Source: Saprospiraceae bacterium
GTDB lineage: Bacteria; Bacteroidota; Bacteroidia; Chitinophagales; Saprospiraceae
Assembly (NCBI GenBank): GCA_016716335.1
Contig: JADJWN010000005.1
Span: 212,788-276,787 of the forward strand
Length of the DNA stretch: 64,000 nucleotides
Direction: 5' to 3'
Below are positions 29,182 through 40,483 of the stretch, piece by piece. Within the stretch, counting starts at the first letter, position 1, and each line of letters opens with the position of its first letter. Position numbers and translations under genes: made by a program. The notes under the pieces were generated by a model. The model saw nothing but the letters and a program-made list of their open reading frames with translations, was not told the DNA's origin and did not search any database.

Positions 29182-30432
29182 TTACCATTGTTTATCTTGG
29201 TGGGTATTTGTCATATCATAAGACCAATCAAAAGCATTTACAGCATTTAGATTTAGGGCTTTTTCTACATTTCTACTCCTTGTTTCTTCATATTGGGTGC
29301 CAGCACTGCAAGTACCAGTACAAAAGCAATGCAAGTATTCTGGATTGTACTTATCAGCACCACCATTAGTATCCGGATTAGAGTTGAAACCATTATCTAT
29401 TCCTTGATTGGACAATTCTTCCCAAATATCTTTATAATTATCTTTGTCTTCAACATAAATATACATCCACCCTGCCTCAACATCTGGTATGCTCACATGT
29501 GTAAAATTCCAAACTTCACTTGTGATTCTGGCATGTTCTACCTCATGAGCTACAGAGCTGTAAAAAGCATGAATCCCTTCAATTTCACCTCCTGCATTAT
29601 TACATACATCTTTTAATTTTTTATAACCACATCCTTCGCCTATTTCTATTTTCTGTGCGTTGCCATATGAAACAATGGCTAAGTTTTGTGGATCTGTAAT
29701 TGCAATGCATGAAGGAGGCGATATACTAAAAAGATCTTCTTTACTCATATTTTCAACATTAAAAAGGTTCGCACCCATAGTATAACTCCCTGCTTCATTG
29801 TAAGGAAATTTATCGCCTGAGTACACCAAAGATAAATTTACTGATGTTGGAGCTTCATCAAACCTACAGTTTACCCTGTCATACATTAAAAATCCTGGTA
29901 CACTGTTAAGTAGATTCTGTATTTCGGGTATCTGACTCCAATAATAAAACCAATTAGGCACAGTACCATCCGGATTATTTTTATCGTCTTTATTGAAAAA
30001 AACCTGGATCTTTGCATCATTGCTTTTACTATCTTTACATGAATGAGCAAAGTCGTTACTTACTTTCACTAATCCATGAGTATGACCAAAATCGCTATTG
30101 TTTGAAGGCATATTTGTAATTTTCGCACCCTTGTTTTTCCCTGCAGTAAAAGGTGGAAGAAGATTTTGCAGATTCCAGAACCCTCCACTCTCATTACAGG
30201 AGCTTACGCCCAGCTCCCAATTCCAATTGGGTTCACCACTATTGGGTTTTGCTTTGTAATCTATGGGCTGGCCCACTACCACCTTCCATTTTTTCTTAAA
30301 TTCAAATTTATCAATATGTAAGGTGGATAAACAATGAATGTCATTTGATGGTACCATAGGAATTTCTTGGGTTAAGATCTTTAAGTTTATGCAACATAGC
30401 AATAACAAAATCAATGTCCTTTTTAGTTTCAT
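29182..30432 (-). CDS. Secreted putative zinc metallopeptidase (HEVEH)
   Basis: The 416-residue protein has a signal peptide (residues 1-21) and many cysteines. A zincin-type HExxH motif appears as SSVAHEVEHARI at about residues 290-302; a third ligand is not obvious, possibly the Glu/Asp in DVEAGWMY. The C-terminus ends without a T9SS sorting domain. It occupies the same position relative to the duplicated upstream block and Uma2 gene as the complete zincin of copy B, though I see no clear sequence likeness. Enzyme activity is inferred from the motif only. Confidence 0.6.
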   Translation of the reverse strand: MKLKRTLILLLLCCINLKILTQEIPMVPSNDIHCLSTLHIDKFEFKKKWKVVVGQPIDYKAKPNSGEPNWNWELGVSSCNESGGFWNLQNLLPPFTAGKNKGAKITNMPSNNSDFGHTHGLVKVSNDFAHSCKDSKSNDAKIQVFFNKDDKNNPDGTVPNWFYYWSQIPEIQNLLNSVPGFLMYDRVNCRFDEAPTSVNLSLVYSGDKFPYNEAGSYTMGANLFNVENMSKEDLFSISPPSCIAITDPQNLAIVSYGNAQKIEIGEGCGYKKLKDVCNNAGGEIEGIHAFYSSVAHEVEHARITSEVWNFTHVSIPDVEAGWMYIYVEDKDNYKDIWEELSNQGIDNGFNSNPDTNGGADKYNPEYLHCFCTGTCSAGTQYEETRSRNVEKALNLNAVNAFDWSYDMTNTHQDKQW

Positions 30433-30928
30433 AGATAATCGTTTTAAAAGGGATTTAATTCAGAAAATCGTTTTTAGCAGTTCTTATTTCAATTCAAATA
30501 TAAAAATTTTGATACTTAGCTTTTTAGGGTAGTGATCTATATATTATGCACCAAATATCATGTCAATCACATTCTATTACAATTATATATATATATGTAT
30601 ATAACGTATATGTATTAATCATATATGATCATTGCTCGATAATTTCTGTGTATCAGGGTTCATACTTTTAATGCTTTGATTGTATCTCTTATCTTCACCG
30701 GTATATCTGAAATACATATATTGCTATCCAAAAAATGTATATTGTTTAGTCGACGCAGGAATTATTAAGTTCATTATCATTGCTTGCTATTATTTCATAG
30801 TGATAATATGGAATAATTTGCATCGATTGATTTTCATTTTTATTGTCGCAATCTAAACCGTCACTCTATCTTCCGCTTGGTATTTTTGAAATCATTTTAA
30901 ATGTATCTTTGGAAAAAAATGTGCAATT
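30433..30928. other. Divergent intergenic region, largely a repeat
   Basis: It separates the minus-strand metallopeptidase-like gene from the plus-strand Uma2 gene. From 30550 it is nearly identical to 39479 onward. It contains an (AT)n microsatellite at about 30583-30605 and, at 30904-30911, TATCTTTG, a -7 element for Uma2. The minus-strand promoter is not clear. Confidence 0.55.
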
Positions 30929-31551
30929 ATGAAAAATGAAGTGACCACCTTTGAGTCAGAAAACATCGTACAGGAGCCTGACTTCAACTATCCGGGAGAA
31001 TATACCTATGCCGACTATCTTCAGTTTAAGATGGATGACATGGTAGAAGTGATCCGGGGTAGATTGTTTAGGATGAGCCCGGCACCAAGGACAGATCATC
31101 AAAAGATTGTCGTATCCATATCGTCTGTCATTTATCAGTTTTTAAAAAATAGAAATTGCAAAGTTTTCTCTGCGCCGGTGGATGTAATACTGCCTGTGCA
31201 GAATAAAAAAGAGCCTCAGCAACCACTGTGGTACAGCCCGATATCTGCGTGGTCTGCAATCCTGATTACATCGAAGATGCAGGTATATTCGGACCACCTG
31301 ATTGGATTGTGGAAATACTGTCACCCCACACCCGCAAAAAAGATCTGCAGCTCAAATATGAAGTCTATCAGGAGGCCGGTGTGAAAGAATACTGGATTGT
31401 CATGCCTTTTGAAAAATTAGTGGAAGTATTTGTCCTGGATGCAGATGGCTTGTATCGCAGAATACAGACCTACACAGAAGAAGACAGTCTCTCTCCATAT
31501 ACACTTCCTGATCTGCGGATAGACCTGACTGAAGTGTTTGAAGGCTTGAAA
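30550..31551. repeat. Direct repeat of about 1 kb, copy A (partner 39479-40483)
   Basis: Non-coding upstream DNA plus the Uma2 gene, near-identical to 39479-40483 in the same orientation. The AT microsatellite differs in length. A short internal patch (about 31105-31175) and the last 60 bp are clearly more diverged, giving a mosaic pattern. Recombination between copies would remove the 8.9 kb between them. Confidence 0.88.
30904..30911 (+). promoter_or_regulatory. Promoter -7 element of Uma2 copy A
   Basis: TATCTTTG matches TAnnTTTG, 18 nt before the ATG. The same element is conserved in copy B. No -33 TTG at exactly 19-21 nt spacing is present. Confidence 0.45.
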
Positions 31552-31554
31552 TAA
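30929..31554 (+). pseudogene. Uma2-family nuclease, copy A, frameshifted
   Basis: Same 208-residue family as the intact gene at 39860. The frame breaks at 31205-31210, where six A stand instead of the seven in copy B; after that the sequence in the next frame (VVQPDICVVCNPDY, PPDWIVEILSPHTRKKDL) is identical to copy B. Adding one A restores it, so this may be a sequencing error rather than a real pseudogene. Residues 58-80 differ from copy B, showing that the two genes had diverged and were partly re-homogenised. Confidence 0.85.
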
Positions 31555-31705
31555 TATAAAGATGGAACCGGGCATGCTCTATGATTCTGTCTTTTATATA
31601 CAGAAACCATAAGATAAATCATGGTATATATATTGACCTAAGATGAGATTAAGCAAACGTGGGAAATTGAACAAACTACTTTTTTAAATACCCCTCGTCT
31701 GCTTT

Positions 31706-32332
31706 TTACTTCCTGTACTTCATATCCACAAAATAAAGCATCAGGGTATCTACCATTATGCCGTTACGGGAAATACGATCCCGTAAAATCTCTTGTTTGC
31801 TTTTAGAATTACAGAAATCAAAATTCGGAGTAAAAAAAGGCCACCCAATCGCATATTTGCCCGATTCATGACTGATATAGCTGCATAAGGTCAGTTCACT
31901 CAGGTCTGCATTGGCTTGAATTACGAAGCTTTCACCATTATCTCCCAAAATAACCAGATTTCCGTTTTCACGAAAATATTTTCCTGCCTCGCTGAATGTC
32001 TGACCTGCTCCCACACTCGTGACCCGCATGGTACTGTCAGACAATAATTCAATTTCACGGATACTGAAATCTTTTCTCAGTTGATTGACAACACTGTCCA
32101 TTTTGGTATCATACAAGGTTTTGACTTGAGTGAATCTCCCGATATTCTGTGAAATAGCCACAACCTGATTATTCTCTACTTTAAAAATACCTTCATAGGA
32201 TGATGCATAGCTGTGGTACTTGTAAATTGCAGGATAATCTGAACCACTTCCATCATCTGTGCAGGATAGCAGGCTCATGAAAAAAATCAATGCAAGAAAT
32301 TGTAAATATGATATTCTGGATTGTAAATACAT
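31706..32332 (-). CDS. Hypothetical lipoprotein
   Basis: The 208-residue protein has a hydrophobic signal and lipobox (FMSLLSCTDDGSG, Cys at about residue 24) and is otherwise beta-rich and soluble. I recognise no family. It lies 25 nt after the large SprB-like gene on the same strand, so it is probably at the end of the operon zincin-lipoprotein-SprB-like protein. Confidence 0.65.
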   Translation of the reverse strand: MYLQSRISYLQFLALIFFMSLLSCTDDGSGSDYPAIYKYHSYASSYEGIFKVENNQVVAISQNIGRFTQVKTLYDTKMDSVVNQLRKDFSIREIELLSDSTMRVTSVGAGQTFSEAGKYFRENGNLVILGDNGESFVIQANADLSELTLCSYISHESGKYAIGWPFFTPNFDFCNSKSKQEILRDRISRNGIMVDTLMLYFVDMKYRK

Positions 32333-32357
32333 AACTGATATAGTTTAGGTTTTTTGC

Positions 32358-35300
32358 TTAATGTTGCAATTTTATGAATTTTTTCGGAATAGAACGACCT
32401 TCCGGGTCAGTTATATATATAATGAATATTCCTGAAGGCAAATGAGATACATCTATACCAAAACTATCATTGTTTATGGGATTTGGATTCAGCAAGGTAA
32501 TGTAATGAGTAACTCCGTTTAAATCAGTAATATGAAGCTTGTGAACTCTGGAAACCGGAGCATCCAACTTCACTTCAATGAATGACTGAGCCGGATTAGG
32601 TATAATCGTAAAATCAGAAATTGTGGTTTTTATTCTGTTTTTTAATGTATTTCCTGATAAAGGTGCTACATTTTCTACAAAATTGTCGTAAGAAATAAAT
32701 GCATGCCTTTGTTCAGGTACAAACTTTGCAAAAGTCAATGCGCCTATGGTCCTGAAAGTAGTCTGTCCTGCTATCTCACCACCTAAAAACAAAACATCAT
32801 GTACAAAATATAATTCCTTTAGTATCTCTTCATCCGGTGATCCGTATTGTCTGCTCATCACAACCTGACCAAACTTGTTGAATTTCATAACTGCAATATC
32901 TTTCGATCCCTTGGACACAAAATTTGAATCTACAATATTGACATTACCTGTAAAGTTGATTCCAACAAACAAATTGTGTTCATTATCAATGATAATTGGT
33001 AAATTTGATGTGTCAATATTATTTGCTTCAAAAGCCACAGGTTTTGACAAGTCAAAGTTGTTTAATATAACAATTTTTTCATTGTTTGTCTCAGAAAATA
33101 TTAGATTATTATTCCCATCATATATCATCCCTTTGCCTTTAAATACATATGCGACATTACCATCAGGAGATTCCGAAATTTGAACAGGATAAATATTTCC
33201 TGTAAACTTTAGATTTTCTTTCAGATCAATTCTGCCGTCTAAAGTGCTCTTTATACTGATCAAAGTAGATGTATGTGATGAAGTATAATGCAAGGTTCCG
33301 ACTGAAATTGATTTTCCTGCGGGAACTGCACAGTAAACACTTCCATTGTGAGCATAAAATGTATTTCCAACATAAAAATCTGACTGAATTATTTTATCTA
33401 ACTGAAGTGATTGTGTTCTTATGTCAATTTTTAAAACCACTACATCTCCGGGAGTAGAACGACAAACTTCTAACGACCTGTTAACCATTAACTTTCCATC
33501 ACTTACCACATACACATAATATACATCACTTATATTTTCAACTTTTAATATTTCAAGAAGATTATCGGATGATAGACTCAACATTTTTGTACTATCACTT
33601 TCTGAAGCTTTGCTCAAAAAGACATAATCACTGCCTTCTTTAGCGATCATAATACCTGAACTGTTGCTCAGGTTCTGATAAATATAATCCGCTGAACGGT
33701 CACGGCTTATTTCCCATTCTTTCAAATTGAATGGATGATAGAAATTTTTTCCGGCTGAACTGAAAATACCATCGACCATCCAATCAGAAGAATCAATCTT
33801 AATCTTTCCAAATCTGATAAAATTGACATCCGACTTTATGGTATCCGGAATTATGTTTACCACATCGGGCAGACCCGGACGGAATGAAGACCAAAACCTG
33901 AAATAATCAACAAAATTAAGAATTCGAGGTCTTGGCACACTATCTCCTTTTTTCTTACACCATACATAACTGATATCCAGCTTTCCATCCGATGAGTAAT
34001 TTGTAAATACAACACAAGTTGCACCCACTGAAGCATTACCGTCATTAATAGCCGGATCTAAAACTTCACAATTTACATCATTGATATCACTGGACAAGAA
34101 CTTAAAATTATCCTTACACCTCTCTTCATTAGCCCAATCGGGGCATTTGCAAAATATGATGTCTGCACAGTTAACTCTCTTATCATCTTTATATCTCAAC
34201 AGCTGAGTATAAAGACTTGATCTTGTAAAAACCTCACCATACTCAGAAATCAGAAAAGGCATAAAATGCAGCATTTCCGCAAAACTTTTTGTCATACGCT
34301 GACAAGGCACAGGTGCAGGATTGTCTGGATCATTGATGGGTGACGGCTCATAATGGAATGGTATGTAATCCGGTAAAAAGTCCAATCCACAAATTGTGTA
34401 ATCAGGTGCAGGAATTAAAAAGAAAATTGACTTGCAAATTATTCTAAAGCATCCATTTCCTAAATCAATTACTTTTTCTTTCTCACCTCCCCATCCATGA
34501 ATATTACCCCCACCTTGTCTGCATTCAGGCATATTCTCACAAACTATCATATAGCTGCACAAATCCCCTATGTTAGGATAAAGTGAAATATCTATCCCTT
34601 GTCTGGTTCTTTCCATCCATTCAAACCACTCACCCACTCTCACTGTACGTGTTCCCACTTTTTTACTGTGAACTTTTACATTATCACAGAAAAATTCATA
34701 ACTACCACAATCACCGAATAGGCCCCAGAGCCCTCCAGCTAATCCTTCACATTTTCCTTCTTCAGCTTTCAGGGTGGCAGGTACTACTATCTGATCGAGC
34801 CATTCATTATTTTTACAAATTTCATCATAATGGCATAATACCTTATCTGTAGATATGATTTCATGGTGGTTAAATCTTCGTGTGGAAGGATCAATCCCTA
34901 CACTAAAAGGAAATCTGAAAAAACAGTCACCTATTGCAACATCAATAATATATGTCTGAGCGCCGGACAAATTTCCAAGGCTAAACTGAATAGGATTGGC
35001 CAAGGGATCTTCAACAGGTATAGGAAAATTAGGACAATCAGGCAAGCGCCATAAGTCCACCTGATTTGAGTAAACTCATTATTGGGATTATTGACCTGGA
35101 TTAAAGCCTGACCATCATTCAAACCGACACAGGCCGGGATCTTATTAATGAGTTCTACAGCTGGTCTCAGATCTTCAATTGTGTGTTCTGCAATACAACC
35201 ACGAGCATCTGTTACCGTTACCACATATACCTGTCTTTTCAGATTGTTTTGGTGGGGATCTTGGTTATATCCATAACCCCATCGATATGTAAATGGCGGG

Positions 35301-37051
35301 TAGTCACCCTGAGCTATAACTGTAGCGGAACTGTTATTTTCGCATCCTAACTCGAATGTATGCGTAACCGTTATTTCTGATCTGCCCACATCAAATGGAA
35401 TAGTCTTGGTTTCACATCTGTCAAATATAAGAAACAGATAGGATCCGCTACCCAGATTAGATATGGTAACTGAAGTTTTTTCGCTATTGGTATTTAAATT
35501 GAAAAAACCTGAAGTAATAAATTCTATAACCTGTCCATCTTCCAATTTAAATAAATGATAGTTGACGAATGGTTGTTGTCTGACATTTACCTCCACAGAT
35601 ACACTTGCTTTGGATTCTTCACCACAAGTATGTGTAATATCGATAATTTCTGCACCAAGTTCCAGCTCTTCTTTGGGAACAGTGTAGCAGATTCTGGAAG
35701 AACATCCAAACACCATGTCGGTTGCTGTAAGACAATAGTTTCCTGTATATAAATCTGAGAAATTCAATCCACTTCCCATATCAGGATCATCCCAAGCAAT
35801 AGTAACATTTGCAGGTTTGTTTAATCTCAATACTCCTTTCCCGCCGTTAAAGCAAGCAGGAATGATAGTTGAAGAGATCTGATAATCATGGTTGGCACAG
35901 TTTACCAACTTTACATATTTCTCAGTTGAAGTGCACCCATCACTTACGGTGAGAAAATAGTCCCCTGACACCAGCCCGTCAATATCCTTTGAAAAGGAAG
36001 TAAAACCATTCGGACCAGACCACGAGTATGATTTGACAGAGCTTCCGCCCTGTACAGAAATAAGTATATAGCCATCGGATGCATTTGAGCTGCTTGGTGA
36101 TGAAGGAGTTGCTTGTATATTCATTGTCTGTGACGTATTACTATCATAACAAAGGCTAAATGGCGGATCACCAAATTGAGCATAACAACAACAAATCTCA
36201 AAATCCCGGATGATAGTGCAGGCTCCTGCAGTGGCAGTAACTGTATAAACTCCGGTACACAAATTATGAATACTACTGCCGGTCATACCATTAGACCATT
36301 TGTACTGTACTGGCAATGTGGTGTTTAAATATACAGACAAAGCACCGTCACACGCCTGATAGGGCGGCGTGGGTGGAAAAAGGTCGGGTTCTGCACCTTT
36401 GCAGGAGGTGACATTCTGCACATTTATCAGATCTAAGGACAGGCAGGAACATGGATCTATCCTCAATGTAGCTTCTGCTACACCACATGCCGCATCATAG
36501 ACTACTACTTTATACCTACCTGCTTCTGCGATATTACAAAGGTTTTCTTGTCCGTCGCCACCGGGAAGATTGTATTTAGGCCAGCCGGGAAGTGAAACCC
36601 AAACCCCGTTTTTCAAATACGACCAACTTACTTCATAAGGTGCAATCCCATTTAAGTATATAACATCAATACAATGGGAATTACAATTATAACTAAGACT
36701 AATGTCCAATAACTCCTCTGATTCTTCAATATAAAACTCCAGCTCTACCCTGCACCCATTATCATAGTCAAGCCAGATATGAGCCAGATGATTGCCTTTT
36801 TTAAGATCATTGATCAAGGCCAAGTGATTGTCCATTTCAAAGAAAATATCTTCTCCAGAAGAGTCTTCCATTTCAATATACCAGGGTAAAGGATATGCTG
36901 TAAGTCCTTCAGCTGATGCAGTAAGGAGGTACCTTCCATTTGATTGGTTACACTCTGTTGGATTGACTGAATAACTGAATAAATTTTCAAACTGAGCGTA
37001 CAGATTAAAAGTGTAGAAAAAAACTGCAATGATTAAAATAGTATTTTTCAT
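32358..37051 (-). CDS. Large SprB-repeat surface protein with T9SS sorting domain, frameshifted
   Basis: About 1564 residues in two frames. The start at 37051 (MKNTILIIAVFFYTFNLYAQ) is a signal peptide; longer upstream frame belongs to the previous gene. The N-terminal half contains Cys-rich repeats of the SprB/PKD type (LCTGVYTVTATAGACT, SGDYFLTVSDGCTSTEKYV). The second frame holds further domains and ends in a type-A T9SS sorting domain (FTIIPNPAQSFIEVKL, then LPSGIFIIYITDPEG). The break lies at about 35040-35075; one base is missing, for example in CTTGCCTGATTG. It is secreted and attached at the cell surface by T9SS. Confidence 0.8.
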
Positions 37052-37318
37052 ATTTCTATTTATTATTTTCATCAGATAATAATACGATTTTATCGTCTTC
37101 CCAGGCTTTTTTGATGAGTGGATAAAGAGCATTGTAAAATGCATCATAACAGTCCCTTTCGTTAGTTTCATTATCCCAGAGTATATGTGAAGCGATAAAT
37201 ATATTGGGATCAAGCCCATCAATTGATTTAATTTTAGGCTGCACAATGTTGAAATAAAATTTCACGCCTACATTCGTACAATCACCATGGCCCATTGAGT
37301 CATGACTGTTTTTGCTCA
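37029..37318. repeat. Duplicated segment, copy B (partner 22198-22487)
   Basis: Copy B of the 290-bp near-identical segment. It covers the last 85 codons or so of the lipoprotein and the first codons of the SprB-like gene. Here both flanking genes are complete, so copy B is taken as the parent arrangement. Confidence 0.85.
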
Positions 37319-37802
37319 TCAAAAGTATAAATGCTTGAATTGCTCTTTTTGAATTCCAATTCTTCAGTTTATAATTATCCAAATTTCCAATAGGCATAGC
37401 TGTTCGATCGGTATTTATCCATTTTTTATGGCTTTCTAAGCAAAAATTATACAGGCATAGGTCAGCTTTTTCTTTACGAACACTGTCGTTTTTAAAAACA
37501 TATACAGTACAATCAATCAATCTTCCAAAGTCAAAGTAATTTATTGCTGTTTGTTGTGTAGAATAATCTAACATAGTACTATGGAAAAAGAAATCATTAT
37601 AACAATCAAATAGTGCAATACAATCACCTTTTGAATCACATTCTTTGAAAATATAAGAGGTTGTATCTGGTCTTAATGACTCAACTAAATCAGGATATTT
37701 TTTGATAATCTTTTTACTATTTATTGAACAACTATAATAGCTAATAATGCTTACAATAAATAGAAAAATTGTAACTACTCTTATTATTAATTTAATTTCC
37801 AT
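37056..37802 (-). CDS. Lipoprotein of the zincin module, copy B
   Basis: A 248-residue paralogue of the protein at 22225. The N-terminus is hydrophobic, with a possible lipobox (SYYSCS, Cys at about residue 26). The C-terminal 85 residues are nearly identical to copy A; the N-terminal 155 residues are diverged but share a few anchors (LFDCYN, FKNDSV, KNWNSK). Its start overlaps the zincin stop by 11 nt, so it is translationally coupled with the secreted protease. Unknown family; a periplasmic partner of the zincin is the simplest reading. Confidence 0.7.
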   Translation of the reverse strand: MEIKLIIRVVTIFLFIVSIISYYSCSINSKKIIKKYPDLVESLRPDTTSYIFKECDSKGDCIALFDCYNDFFFHSTMLDYSTQQTAINYFDFGRLIDCTVYVFKNDSVRKEKADLCLYNFCLESHKKWINTDRTAMPIGNLDNYKLKNWNSKRAIQAFILLMSKNSHDSMGHGDCTNVGVKFYFNIVQPKIKSIDGLDPNIFIASHILWDNETNERDCYDAFYNALYPLIKKAWEDDKIVLLSDENNK

Positions 37803-39438
37803 ATTTTCCTGTTAGAATTTTTTTCCATTGATATTGTCTAATTCTATTAAATCTAAAATTATATGCACTGAACATGAAATTTTGTATATCAGGCACCATA
37901 AAAGTACCTTCGTCAGGAGAATATTCTCCATCAATATCAACATTTAATACTAAATGTAAAATATCATTATCAGGATGCCTCAAACTAAATTTACCATGCC
38001 CTATTTCATGAGCTAAAGTATATCCGTCAGCAAATGATGCAACTGCAACTTTTGGAACACCAAACTCTGTTGCTCTACCCCTCGTAGATAGTGTGCCATT
38101 TGAGTTATAAATTGAATTGGTCATATATACAATTATGTTTTCTGGATCTGTCACGTGAATAAGCTTATCCAATACAGTCATTTCAACTGCATCCAATTGT
38201 TTATTTGCTGTATAAAATTCAGGTAAGTAAAGGGTGTCATATGAAATAAATGTAAAATGAACATCTATTTGATTGTAAATTGAATTACACTCTGATATCC
38301 ACTGATTATAATCAGGTAAAGTATTATAGAAAGTATAGGGTGCAGAAGGCAAATCAGAATCACAAGTTTTATCTTTCCCTGCCACAATTTTTTGGATATA
38401 TCTGATATTGCCTAAATACCCCCATATAATAGAATCATTGCTATTGTAATATGTTGGCACTTTAAATGCACCACTATAATATCCATCCGGCCCCACAGCT
38501 ACGCATAGTGTTGTATCGCTGGCTACGGGTCCGTAATTTACCTGTACATCATCATGAGTAAATGCTAATAATTTGAATTCCAGACCATAATTGACAGATG
38601 GCCGACTATACAGATATGCCACCGTATCAAATCCACAACTACCTATAAAAGGATAAGGAGAGGATGTACTTATTGATTGGCCGGCGCTGAAGTCTGAGTC
38701 ATCGCCTGAAAACTGGTTCGGATTGATAGTTGCCCCATTTCCTGTTTTACTTACTGGTACAACTTTCCAGGCATCTTTTCCGGCTGGTTTTTGCTTTTTG
38801 TTTTTTACACTGAGTTTAATGTTTTGGGTACTTCCTGTCGGGACAAACAGCCAGGGTCTTTCTTTGGCCGGAGTATGACTGGGCCAATATACATCTATAT
38901 AATTACCGCTTTGATCTCTTACATCATCAAAAATCATAGACGTATTGTTTTTTCTCAGTGCATAAGTCCGAATATCTTTGGAAACCTTAAAGTTACGGAT
39001 TTCTACACTATTTCCATTGTCTGTAAATCGCACACTGAAAATAGCAAAATCAGTATTATTAAAGTGTGCTTCAGTGAGTAAAGCTTGATTGCTGCTTCCA
39101 TAGTTGCCTTCTATATTGCCCTCCCAGATTACATCAGGTGAAGTTAAAGGCAACCCTGTGATCTTTGAATAAATAGTAATAATTGCCGGTAGAGCCTCTT
39201 GGCATACAAAACCACTGCCGCTTTTCTTAAAAATTCCCAGTGCATTGCTAGATGCATCAAATCTTTCATTTCCAATTTCAAGCTGAAAGTCTGATGCATT
39301 GCATTCTACATTATTGTTTGTAATAGTTCTAAGTCCTATGCTTTCTTCTTCCTGACAAAAAGCCATGTGACAAGTCAGGAAAATAGAAACCATTATTAAT
39401 ATCGTTCTGTGGATTATTAGTTTCTTTAGTTTCTTCAT
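37792..39438 (-). CDS. Secreted zincin metallopeptidase of the module, copy B
   Basis: The 548-residue protein has a signal peptide (residues 1-28, ending MAFCQ), a long beta-rich region, and a catalytic zinc motif HEIGHGKFSLRHPD at about residues 475-488, an extended HExxHxxxxxH form. Upstream ATEFGVPKVAVASFADGYTLA fits the strand before the active-site helix. There is no T9SS sorting domain. The C-terminal DIQNFMFSAYNF...RQYQWKKIL tail is the part preserved in the relic at 22960-23119. Target and role unknown; the coupled lipoprotein suggests a two-component effector/partner unit. Confidence 0.75.
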   Translation of the reverse strand: MKKLKKLIIHRTILIMVSIFLTCHMAFCQEEESIGLRTITNNNVECNASDFQLEIGNERFDASSNALGIFKKSGSGFVCQEALPAIITIYSKITGLPLTSPDVIWEGNIEGNYGSSNQALLTEAHFNNTDFAIFSVRFTDNGNSVEIRNFKVSKDIRTYALRKNNTSMIFDDVRDQSGNYIDVYWPSHTPAKERPWLFVPTGSTQNIKLSVKNKKQKPAGKDAWKVVPVSKTGNGATINPNQFSGDDSDFSAGQSISTSSPYPFIGSCGFDTVAYLYSRPSVNYGLEFKLLAFTHDDVQVNYGPVASDTTLCVAVGPDGYYSGAFKVPTYYNSNDSIIWGYLGNIRYIQKIVAGKDKTCDSDLPSAPYTFYNTLPDYNQWISECNSIYNQIDVHFTFISYDTLYLPEFYTANKQLDAVEMTVLDKLIHVTDPENIIVYMTNSIYNSNGTLSTRGRATEFGVPKVAVASFADGYTLAHEIGHGKFSLRHPDNDILHLVLNVDIDGEYSPDEGTFMVPDIQNFMFSAYNFRFNRIRQYQWKKILTGKYGN

Positions 39439-39859
39439 TGAAAAGAGAATTAATTTTATAATAGCTTATTATCAACAGACCAAATATCATGCCAATCACG
39501 CTCTATTACAATTATATATATATATATATATATAACGTATATGTATTAATCATATATGATCATTGCTCGATAATTTCTGTGTATCAGGGTTCATGCTTTT
39601 AATCTTTAGATTGTAACTCTCACCTTCACTGGTTTATCTGAATCACATATATTGCTTTCCAAATAATGTACATTGTTTAGTCGACGCAGGAATTATTAAG
39701 TTCATTATCATTGCTTGCTATTATTTCATAGTGATAATATGGAATAATTCGCATCAATTGATTTTCATTTTTACTGACGCAATCTAAACCGTCACTCTAT
39801 CTTCCGCTTGGTATATTTGAAATCATTTTTAATGTATCTTTGGAAAAAAATGTGCAATT
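39439..39859. other. Divergent intergenic region, repeat copy B
   Basis: Between the zincin and Uma2 starts. From 39479 it matches 30550 onward; it contains a longer (AT)n tract at about 39513-39533 and the Uma2 -7 element TATCTTTG at about 39834-39841. The zincin promoter must also lie here but I could not identify it. Confidence 0.5.
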
Positions 39860-40483
39860 ATGAAAAATGAAGTGACCACCTTTGAGTCAGAAAACATCGT
39901 ACAGGAGCCTGACTTCAACTATCCGGGAGAATATACCTATGCCGACTATCTTCAGTTTAAGATGGATGACATGGTAGAAGTGATCCGGGGCAAATTGTTC
40001 AGGATGAGCCCAGCACCAAGGACAGATCATCAAAAGATAAGTCAAAAGATAGAGCATGTGATTTACCATCACCTCAAGAACAAGGCATGTCATATGTTTC
40101 ATGCGCCTGTGGATGTAATACTGCCTGTGCAGAATAAAAAAAGAAGCACCGCTACCACCGTAGTTCAGCCTGATATCTGCGTGGTCTGCAATCCTGATTA
40201 CATCGAAGATGCAGGTATATTCGGACCGCCTGATTGGATTGTGGAAATACTGTCACCGCACACCCGCAAAAAAGATCTGCAGCTCAAATATGAAGTCTAT
40301 CAGGAGGCCGGTGTGAAAGAATACTGGATTGTCATGCCTTTTGAAAAATTAGTGGAAGTATTTGTCCTGGATGCAGATGGCTTGTATCGCAGAATACAGA
40401 CCTACACAGAAGAAGACAGCTTGTCTCCGCACACCTTACCTGATCTGATTATAGATTTGCAGGAGGTATTTGAAGGGATAAAA
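39479..40483. repeat. Direct repeat of about 1 kb, copy B (partner 30550-31551)
   Basis: Same orientation and content as copy A: non-coding upstream region plus Uma2 gene. Here the coding frame is intact. Confidence 0.88.

Noticed and set aside
30583..30605. AT dinucleotide tract as possible CRISPR or origin
   Set aside because: It is a simple microsatellite with no spacers and no DnaA-box cluster nearby; its copy at 39513 differs only in length.
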